This document shows, piece by piece, positions 58,295-64,000 of a DNA stretch of 64,000 nucleotides. Location: the NCBI RefSeq assembly GCF_017874315.1, contig NZ_JAGGLG010000003.1, positions 116,332 through 180,331 on the forward strand, written 5' to 3'. The position numbers were made by a program, and so were the translations under genes. Source of the DNA: Symbiobacterium terraclitae (GTDB taxonomy: Bacteria > Bacillota > Sulfobacillia > Symbiobacteriales > Symbiobacteriaceae). The notes under the pieces were generated by a model. The model did no database searches and was not told where the DNA came from. It saw only the letters and a program-made list of their open reading frames with translations. Numbering within the stretch: position 1 is the stretch's first letter; each line of letters begins with the position of its first letter.

Positions 58295-60184
58295 TCACGC
58301 GTTCGGCCCGGGCAGCCGCTCGTCGCCGGCCCGCCGGGTGATGCGCTGCTCGTCCAGCCACTCCAGGAGCGGCAGGGCGTACTTGCGCGAGGTGCCCAGC
58401 AGGTCGCGGAACTCGGCGACGGTCACCCGGCCGTGCTGGCGCAGGTGCTCGCGGGTCCGGCGAACGGCCTCCTCCATGGCCGCGGCGGCCACGATCAGGT
58501 CGTCGCCCACCCGCACGGCCTCGCCCTGCTCCGTCAGGTAGATGATCACCTCTTCGGTGTCCCGGCCCGGCACCTGCTGCTTCAGTTCCGCCACCGACAG
58601 CGGGCTGAACCCGGCCTCTGCCACCTTGGCCCGCACGGCCTCGGCCAGGCGGGCCTGCTCCGCGTCCAGCGCGGGCGTGCGGCCGGGCAGGGCCAGGCGG
58701 TCGCGGACGACGCGCAGCTCGCCCGCGGCTTCCGCCGCCGCCACGAGCGCGGCGAACTCCTTGCCGCCGAGGCCGAGCCTGCGGCGCAGCTCCTCCTTGC
58801 CCAGGCCGGAGCGCAGGGGATGCTGGGCATAGAAGGCCTCAAGCTCAGCCCGTACCGCCTCGCAGAAGCGGCCGAAGCCGCGGCGGTGGATCCAGAGCCC
58901 ACCCTCGAGCTCCCGCAGGTCGCCGGCCAGGCCGGGCAGTTCCGCCCGCAGCGCCTCCACGGGCACGCCGGTGCGCCTGGCCAGTTCGTTCAGGGGCAGC
59001 GGGGTCATGCCGGAGCGGAGCAGCGTCTCGGCGATCACGCCGCCGGTGCCGCCCGACTCCTTCACCTTGAGCTCGGCGATGGCCGCGGCGGCCTGCGAGC
59101 GCTTGTAGCCGGCATGCGGCTCAATGACGACGCCGCCGCCCATCGTGTGCACCGGGCTGTAGGAGCGGATGATGTACCGGTCGCCCCTGCCCACCACCAG
59201 GGGCTCCTCCAGCTTCAGCTGGACGTAGGCCGACTCGCCGGGAAGGAGCGCGTCGCCCTCCAGCAACAGCACCCGGGCGAGCGCCTCGCTGGTGCCGGTG
59301 TGCAGGTGCACCCGCTCGCCGTGCTTCAGCTCCCGCGACCACGACTCCAGCAGGTGGAGCCGCGCCGCGAACGAGGCGGTGGGCCGGAGGACCCCGGGTG
59401 CGCACAACACGTGGCCCCGCCTGACGTCCGACCGCTCGATGCCGGAGAGGTTGACCGCCACCCGCTGGCCGGCCTCGGCCCGTTCCACTTTCTCGCCGTG
59501 GACCTGCAGGCCGCGCACCCGCACATCGAGGCCGAGGGGCAGCAGTTCGAGCCGGTCGCCTTCCCGGATGATGCCGCCCACGAGCGTGCCCGTCACCACC
59601 GTGCCGAAGCCGGGGCGCACGAACGCGCGGTCGATGGGCAGCCGGGCGAAGGCGGTGGTGTCCTTGGGTTCGGTCTCCTCCAGCAGCGCGTCCACCGTGC
59701 GCAGAAGGTCCTGCAGCCCCTCCCCGGTGACCGAGGAGACCGGGCAGCAGGGCGCGTTCTCCAGGAAGGTGCCGGCCACGGCATCACGGATGTCGGCCTC
59801 CACCAGCTCGACCATCTCGGCGTCCACGAGGTCGATTTTGGTGATGGCGATGAGCCCCTTCTTCACCTCCAGGAGCCGGAGGATGTCCAGGTGCTCGCGG
59901 GTCTGGGGCATCACCCCTTCGTCCGCCGCCACCACGAGGATGACGGCGTCGATGCCGGTGATGCCCGCCAGCATGTTCCGGATGAACTTCTCGTGGCCCG
60001 GCACGTCAATAACCGCCGCACGGCGGCCGCTGGGCAGCGGGAAGGGGGCGAAGCCGATGTCGATGGAGATGCCCCGCTCCCGCTCCTCGGGGAAGCGGTC
60101 GGTCTCCACGCCGGTCAGGGCCCGGATCAGGGCGCTCTTGCCGTGGTCCACGTGGCCGGCCGTTCCGATGATGTAGTGCTTCAT
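58295..60184 (-). CDS. selB: selenocysteine-specific translation elongation factor SelB
   Basis: SelB brings Sec-tRNA-Sec to UGA codons with a SECIS element. This 629-residue protein has an EF-Tu-like GTPase domain: G1 AGHVDHGKSALIRALTG, G3 DVPGHEKFIRNMLAG, G4 ITKIDLV, then domains II and III (VTGTLVGGIIREGDRLELLP), and the C-terminal winged-helix repeats (GKEELRRRLGLGGKEFAALV; VTVAEFRDLLGTSRKYALPL) that read SECIS. ATG 60184. selA, selD and tRNA-Sec are not in the window, but its presence means selenoproteins elsewhere in the genome. Confidence 0.96.
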   Translation of the reverse strand: MKHYIIGTAGHVDHGKSALIRALTGVETDRFPEERERGISIDIGFAPFPLPSGRRAAVIDVPGHEKFIRNMLAGITGIDAVILVVAADEGVMPQTREHLDILRLLEVKKGLIAITKIDLVDAEMVELVEADIRDAVAGTFLENAPCCPVSSVTGEGLQDLLRTVDALLEETEPKDTTAFARLPIDRAFVRPGFGTVVTGTLVGGIIREGDRLELLPLGLDVRVRGLQVHGEKVERAEAGQRVAVNLSGIERSDVRRGHVLCAPGVLRPTASFAARLHLLESWSRELKHGERVHLHTGTSEALARVLLLEGDALLPGESAYVQLKLEEPLVVGRGDRYIIRSYSPVHTMGGGVVIEPHAGYKRSQAAAAIAELKVKESGGTGGVIAETLLRSGMTPLPLNELARRTGVPVEALRAELPGLAGDLRELEGGLWIHRRGFGRFCEAVRAELEAFYAQHPLRSGLGKEELRRRLGLGGKEFAALVAAAEAAGELRVVRDRLALPGRTPALDAEQARLAEAVRAKVAEAGFSPLSVAELKQQVPGRDTEEVIIYLTEQGEAVRVGDDLIVAAAAMEEAVRRTREHLRQHGRVTVAEFRDLLGTSRKYALPLLEWLDEQRITRRAGDERLPGPNA

Positions 60185-60227
60185 TGGGCCCTCCTTGAGG
60201 CCGACCGGCTGGGCCCGGTCGGCCGGA

Positions 60228-61178
60228 TTACCGGCTGAGCGTCTGAGACCAGTCGTGGGCGGCCGACTCCTCCAGGTACCGCTCGCAGTCCAGCGCGGCC
60301 ATGCAGCCCGACCCCGCGGCGGTGATCGCCTGGCGGTAGCGGGAGTCCTGCACGTCGCCGCAGGCGAAGACGCCCGGGATCGCCGTGCGGGCCGTGCCGG
60401 GCACCGTCTTGATGTAGCCCAGCTCGTCGGTCTCCAGCTGGCCCTTCAGGAAGTCCGTGTTGGGCTTGTGGCCGATGGCGACGAACATGCCGTCGGCCTC
60501 CAGCAGCCGCTCCTCGCCCGTGGCGTTGTCCCGGACCTTCAGGGCCCGGAAGCCCCGCTCGTCGGCAACGACCTCCACGGGCGTCACGTTCAGAACCCAG
60601 CTGATCTTCGGGTTCTGCCGGGCGCGCTCCTGCATGATCTTGGAGGCCCGGAGCTCGCTCCGCCGGTGCACCACGGTCACGTCGGCGAACCGGGTGAGGA
60701 AGTTGGCCTCCTCCATCGCCGAGTCGCCGCCGCCGATCACCAGGACCTTCTTGCCGCGGTAGAAGAAGCCGTCGCAGGTGGCGCAGGTGGAGACGCCGCG
60801 GCCGACGTTCTCCTTCTCTCCCGGGATGCCGAGCAGCTTGGCCGAGGCCCCGGTGGAGATGATGACGGCCTCCGCCTCGATCACGTCGGTCTCGTCGATG
60901 GTGATCCTGAAGGGGCGGGCGGAGAGGTCGATTCCGGTGGCGTAGCCCCTGCGGAACTCCGCGCCGAACTTCTCGGCCTGGCGGCGCATGTTGTCCATCA
61001 GCTCCGGGCCCATCACCCCGTCAGGGAACCCCGGGAAGTTCTCCACCTCGGTGGTCGTGGTCAGCTGGCCGCCGGGCTCGTTGCCCTCGACCACCAGCGG
61101 CTGGAGATTGGCCCGCGCCGTGTAGATCGCAGCGGTGAGGCCGGCAGGTCCGGTGCCGAGAATGACGACTTTGCGCAC
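60228..61178 (-). CDS. trxB: thioredoxin-disulfide reductase
   Basis: FAD/NADPH flavoenzyme that reduces thioredoxin. The 316-residue protein has the FAD motif [20 protein letters not shown], the redox CATC ([15 protein letters not shown]), the NADPH motif [15 protein letters not shown], and the C-terminal FAD signature [23 protein letters not shown] 61178 with AGGAGG 8 nt upstream. Cotranscribed with selB (44 nt between). Confidence 0.96.
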   Translation of the reverse strand: MRKVVILGTGPAGLTAAIYTARANLQPLVVEGNEPGGQLTTTTEVENFPGFPDGVMGPELMDNMRRQAEKFGAEFRRGYATGIDLSARPFRITIDETDVIEAEAVIISTGASAKLLGIPGEKENVGRGVSTCATCDGFFYRGKKVLVIGGGDSAMEEANFLTRFADVTVVHRRSELRASKIMQERARQNPKISWVLNVTPVEVVADERGFRALKVRDNATGEERLLEADGMFVAIGHKPNTDFLKGQLETDELGYIKTVPGTARTAIPGVFACGDVQDSRYRQAITAAGSGCMAALDCERYLEESAAHDWSQTLSR

Positions 61179-61696
61179 GAATGCTTCCTCCTACTGGAAC
61201 CGGATTTGGACGCGATCGCCTGTGGCCGTTCCCGTCCATTCTACCAGTTAAGACGTCGCAGGGGTAGCCGCGGGATATGCCCCCGGGGGTATGCGGGAGT
61301 GCGCCGCCTCAGCCCCCGGGGGGCATGCGGCGGGTCCACCGCCCCAAGGCGCGCCGAAAACGCGGACGCAGAGGTCCGCGTTTTCGGCTCCAAGCCCGGA
61401 GAACCAGCTCCGGGCGCCTCCACCCGCACGGACGTACCGGGCGCCCGGCCGTCCGAACGGCCCTGGCGGAGCGCCGCCGGAACCCTTTCGGCCCGATAGG
61501 GCGAATCCGCCGCCTTGCGGGGAGGCCGGCCCCACCTGCGTTGGTCGGGCAGCGGCCTCGCTGTTAGATTCCCCGGGCCGTCCGCCGGCTATGCGCGCGC
61601 CGCGGCGGTTCGGAATCGGGTCGCGGCCCAATGCGAATCCGGTTATGGTCTGATAGTATATTGGGATGAAACATACCTGAGCAAGAAGGAGTAACG
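61179..61696. other. GC-rich structured interval between trxB and menA
   Basis: This 518-nt interval lies between divergent genes and holds no supportable CDS. It has several strong hairpins, chiefly a 15-bp perfect stem GCCGAAAACGCGGAC/GTCCGCGTTTTCGGC (61353-61367 with 61374-61388). The extended -10-like TAGTATATTGGG (near 61653) may belong to menA. An unannotated structured RNA cannot be excluded. Confidence 0.5.
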
Positions 61697-62596
61697 ATGG
61701 CAGCACGCACGCGTCTTGGCGTCTGGTGGCGCATGCTCCGGCCGTTCACCCTGGTGGCCAGCGTGGCCCCGGTGTTGGGCGGCACGGCGCTCGCCTACGC
61801 AGAGGGCGGCTTCCACGCCGGCCGGTTCTGCGCCTTTCTGCTCGCGGCGATCCTCATCCAGTCCGCGACCAACATGTTCAACGAATACTTCGATTACGTG
61901 CGGGGGCTCGACACGCGCGAGCACGTCGGCATCGCGGGCACGATCGTGCGCGACGGCGTCTCGCCCCGGCTGGTGATCAGCCTGGCGTGGGCGTTCCTGG
62001 GCACCGCAGTCGCGCTGGGGCTCTACATCGCAGCCACCAGCTCCTGGTGGGTCTTCGGCGTGGGGCTGCTCTGCCTCGGCGTCGCCTTCCTCTATTCGGG
62101 CGGGCCGCTGCCCCTCTCCTCCACCCCGCTGGGCGAGCTGGCCGCCGGCCTCTTCATGGGTCCCGTGATGATCGTGCTGATCTACTACACGCAGGCGCTG
62201 CGGGTGACCGCCACCGCGGTCTGGGTCGCGGTCCCCATCGGCCTGATGATCGGCGCGATCCTGCTGGCCAACAACATCCGGGACATCGAGGCGGACCGGG
62301 CCGGCGGGCGCCACACCCTGCCCATCGTGCTCGGCCGGACGGCGGCCGTGGGCGTGCTGGCCGGCGCCTTCGTCCTGGCGTACGGCGTCACCCTCGGCCT
62401 GGTGGCCGCCGGGCGCCTCAGCCCGTGGGCGCTGCTGGTGCTGCTGTCGCTGCCCTCGGCGGTCCGGCCGGTGCGCCTCTTCCTCCGGGAGCGGGAACCT
62501 GCCCGGCTCCACCCGGCGGTCAAGGGCGTGGCGCAGGTGCTGGCCCGCTTCGGTGCGCTGCTGGTGCTGGGGCTCCTGCTCTCGGTCTGGGTGTAG
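61697..62596 (+). CDS. menA: MenA/UbiA family prenyltransferase (probable DHNA octaprenyltransferase)
   Basis: MenA attaches a polyprenyl chain to 1,4-dihydroxy-2-naphthoate in menaquinone synthesis. This 299-residue membrane protein has about eight helices and two Asp-rich motifs: NMFNEYFDYVRGLDTRE and NNIRDIEADRAGGRHTLP. The MenA-type N-terminus is RLGVWWRMLRPFTLVASVAP. ATG 61697 with AAGGAG upstream. A UbiA relative with a different substrate is possible. Single gene. Confidence 0.92.
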   Translation: MAARTRLGVWWRMLRPFTLVASVAPVLGGTALAYAEGGFHAGRFCAFLLAAILIQSATNMFNEYFDYVRGLDTREHVGIAGTIVRDGVSPRLVISLAWAFLGTAVALGLYIAATSSWWVFGVGLLCLGVAFLYSGGPLPLSSTPLGELAAGLFMGPVMIVLIYYTQALRVTATAVWVAVPIGLMIGAILLANNIRDIEADRAGGRHTLPIVLGRTAAVGVLAGAFVLAYGVTLGLVAAGRLSPWALLVLLSLPSAVRPVRLFLREREPARLHPAVKGVAQVLARFGALLVLGLLLSVWV

Positions 62597-62611
62597 GGCG
62601 CCGCAGACCCG

Positions 62612-63265
62612 TCAGTGCCGCACCGCCGAGGCGGCCACCAGCAGGTCGATCTGGCGGTCGAGGATCTCCGGCGGGATCTGCGCCTGCATGGCCTTGGACA
62701 CCATCTGCAGGTAGGCGCCGGAGTTGGGGTGCCTGAGCACCAGCTGCAGCAGGGAGTCCACCGGACCGGGATCCCCGTGGATCAGGAAGTTCACGGGCAC
62801 CTGGAAGCGCTCGCACAACAGGTCGACGAGCTCGGGAGACGCGGCCCTGCGGCTGGCCAGGATGTCGGCCAGCTGCTCCGGGTTCAGGCCCAGCAGGTCC
62901 GCCAGCCGCTGCGCCGGCAGGACACCGGCGAGCTGCCGCATGCACCAGAGGGCCCGCTGCTCTACAGTTGTTTCGCGCAGTTTTATGATTTCACTGGGTT
63001 TTGATTCTGCGATGCGGCTGCGCCAGAGCCATTTGTAGTCTGCGTCCGCGCCGCCGGGGGGCGTGTCGTCTGCCAGGAGCTGATCCAGGGGAACCTGTAG
63101 GGCGGCGCTGAGTCGGGTCAGCGTCTCGATCTGCGGGTTCGCCGTCAACCCGTGCTCCACGTTGTATAAGACGGAGTATGGTATCCCTGCTGCCTCGGCC
63201 AGGGCCTTGATGGAACGGAATCCCCTGGCCCGGCGCAGGTGACGAATCCGGCTGCCGAGAGACAT
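62612..63265 (-). CDS. XRE family HTH transcriptional regulator
   Basis: A 217-residue protein with an N-terminal Xre/Cro helix-turn-helix (residues 3-58: RIRHLRRARGFRSIKALAEA, GIPYSVLYNVEHG, ETLTRLSAALQVPLDQLL). Residues 85-217 are a helical region with a second HTH-like segment (LLGLNPEQLADILASRRAAS, DLLCERFQVPVNFLI). ATG 63265 with GAGGAGGAGGAG upstream. It is divergent from the CodY-like gene, with 228 nt between. Confidence 0.9.
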   Translation of the reverse strand: MSLGSRIRHLRRARGFRSIKALAEAAGIPYSVLYNVEHGLTANPQIETLTRLSAALQVPLDQLLADDTPPGGADADYKWLWRSRIAESKPSEIIKLRETTVEQRALWCMRQLAGVLPAQRLADLLGLNPEQLADILASRRAASPELVDLLCERFQVPVNFLIHGDPGPVDSLLQLVLRHPNSGAYLQMVSKAMQAQIPPEILDRQIDLLVAASAVRH

Positions 63266-63294
63266 TCTCCTCCTCCTCCACAATCTCTGCGTAA

Positions 63295-63324
63295 ATATTA
63301 GCATATCTCGGCATCGATCTGCAA
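63295..63324 (-). promoter_or_regulatory. promoter of the XRE regulator
   Basis: TTGCAG (63319-63324), 18 nt, TAATAT (63295-63300) on the minus strand, about 30 nt before the start codon. Confidence 0.6.
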
Positions 63325-63363
63325 ACAGATAAATCCGCACCAGAATCGACACGCGCTATCGTC

Positions 63364-63409
63364 CTGGTGATACAAATGAGTTGAACCAGAATTGTATCTC
63401 TGGTAAGAT
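63364..63409 (+). promoter_or_regulatory. promoter and nested dyad of the CodY-like gene
   Basis: TTGAAC (63381-63386), 17 nt, TAAGAT (63404-63409) on the plus strand. The spacer carries CCAGA-N8-TCTGG (63386-63390 with 63399-63403). A wider 7-bp inverted repeat GATACAA/TTGTATC (63369-63375 with 63392-63398) overlaps the -35. Candidate operator for self-regulation. Confidence 0.65.
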
Positions 63410-63493
63410 ATCCACTACAAATGTTCTATAGCTACAGACCGCACTTGGCGAACACTCGCTTGCGACATTCCATACGGGGAGGGGGCTGAGCGG

Positions 63494-63889
63494 ATGCAGA
63501 CGCTGAGTCAGAGGCTGGCGCAGGCCATGGAGCGCCTCGAAGACGAGGAACTGGCGGGTCTGTTGGCGGAAGTGCAGCAGGTTCTGGAGGAGATCGAATC
63601 CGAGGACCCTATCGGCCGGGCGATTTCCACACTGAGCGTATCGGAGGAAGCGGTGCTGAAGTCGCTCCTGGAGAGCGTACCCAACGAGCGGACCGTGCAG
63701 GTCGTCACCTCGCAGATCGCGGACCAGACGGGGATCTCCCGGTCATCGGTTGTGTCGGTGCTGCGCCGCCTGCAGTCGGCCGGGCTCCTCGAGACCCGGT
63801 CGCTGGGGACGAAGGGCACGCACATCGTGTTCCGCCGGGGGATCCGACCCTACGACATCCTCAGGCGGCTGAAGCCAGTGCACGTGTAG
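63494..63889 (+). CDS. CodY-type HTH protein without GAF domain
   Basis: A 131-residue protein. The C-terminal half matches the winged HTH of CodY: VTSQIADQTGISRSSVVSVL, RRLQSAGLLETRSLGTKGTH, corresponding to [20 protein letters not shown] and LESAGVIESRSLGMKGTYI in Bacillus. The N-terminus is a short acidic helical region (SQRLAQAMERLEDEELAGLL) in place of the 155-residue GAF domain that senses isoleucine, leucine and valine. So it should bind DNA without that effector site. ATG 63494 with a GGGGAGGGGGG-type Shine-Dalgarno. Confidence 0.85.
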   Translation: MQTLSQRLAQAMERLEDEELAGLLAEVQQVLEEIESEDPIGRAISTLSVSEEAVLKSLLESVPNERTVQVVTSQIADQTGISRSSVVSVLRRLQSAGLLETRSLGTKGTHIVFRRGIRPYDILRRLKPVHV

Positions 63890-63904
63890 GCGGCGTCACA
63901 GAAG

Positions 63905-63960
63905 GGGGGCTGTCCCAAAAGTCATCGAGGATGACTTAGGGACAGCCCCCTTTTCTTTTT
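63905..63960 (+). terminator. terminator of the CodY-like gene
   Basis: A 12-bp stem GGGGGCTGTCCC/GGGACAGCCCCC (63905-63916 with 63939-63950), topped by AAGTCATC/GATGACTT, is followed by TTTTCTTTTT. It is an excellent intrinsic terminator. The arm GGGGCTGTCCCAAAAGTC also resembles the inverted end of some insertion sequences. Confidence 0.9.
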
Positions 63961-64000
63961 GTCTAAATACAAAAGAAGCCGCCCTTCTGTTACAATGGAA

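Noticed and set aside
61291..61653. 120-codon plus-strand frame upstream of menA
   Set aside because: Pro/Arg/Gly/Ala-rich, no ribosome binding site, overlaps strong hairpins.

Overview
The window looks like chromosome from a high-GC, Gram-positive, endospore-forming, probably thermophilic Firmicute of the Symbiobacterium type. The support is indirect but consistent: strong AGGAGG-type ribosome binding sites with many GTG and TTG starts, sigma-A promoters (TTGACA/TATAAT with 17-18 nt spacers), three T-box leaders (tyrS, pheST, proC), an infC-rpmI-rplT operon, sporulation gene yunB, a yqzL-like gene, DUF421, MutS2 and a CodY-type DNA-binding domain, all at very high GC. The species assignment is inference; no rRNA gene is present. 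Most genes lie on the minus strand.

Layout. 0.3-4.5 kb: a pair of E1-like (ThiF/MoeB) genes, a promoter-led 32-codon ORF, yunB and an MscS channel. 4.6-9.7 kb: T-box tyrS, a class A penicillin-binding protein and a small membrane-anchored protein. 9.9-18.9 kb: HD phosphohydrolase, Nudix hydrolase, mutS2, an alkaline-phosphatase-superfamily enzyme, DUF421 and an ABC-F gene with a leader peptide and attenuator. 18.9-23.9 kb: a GntR-regulated ABC exporter operon, then a VOC dioxygenase-like gene. 24.0-25.9 kb: nine tRNA genes on the minus strand, next to an array of 88-bp repeats. 26.0-31.5 kb: a peptide ABC importer whose binding protein appears circularly permuted. 31.7-32.6 kb: a ferritin-like protein with a (MMPGG)n tail. 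32.7-37.1 kb: pheST and a yqzL-like gene. 37.1-40.6 kb: an RNA methyltransferase and a Ktr/Trk potassium uptake operon. 40.7-42.2 kb: infC-rpmI-rplT. 42.4-48.1 kb: a 19-bp repeat array, an amidase-domain protein, T-box proC, a second leader-controlled ABC-F gene and tatC. 48.4-58.3 kb: a paralogue of the small membrane protein, a V4R protein, 180-bp repeats, three M42 peptidases, DUF523, a frameshifted lipoprotein, M23 and M15 cell-wall peptidases, a degenerate receiver/GGDEF protein and a tiny membrane protein. 58.3-63.9 kb: selB, trxB, menA, an XRE regulator and a CodY-like regulator without its sensor domain.

How the genes work together. The main theme is translation and its control: tRNAs, synthetases, IF3, L35, L20, SelB, an rRNA/tRNA methyltransferase and two ribosome-associated ABC-F ATPases. 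Much of this is regulated in cis by RNA. The three T-boxes have alignable specifiers TAC (tyrS), TTC (pheS) and CCC (proC), and the tRNA-Pro(GGG) that would read CCC is encoded in the same window. A second theme is the envelope and the spore: PBP, M23 and M15 enzymes, the amidase, YunB and the ferritin-like coat candidate.

The most unusual items are the circularly permuted solute-binding protein, the two ABC-F leaders, the GAF-less CodY-like protein, the repeat arrays, a three-gene M42 cluster with one member missing key residues, and a 112-residue insertion in PheT. All statements rest on reading the sequence; no database search was run.
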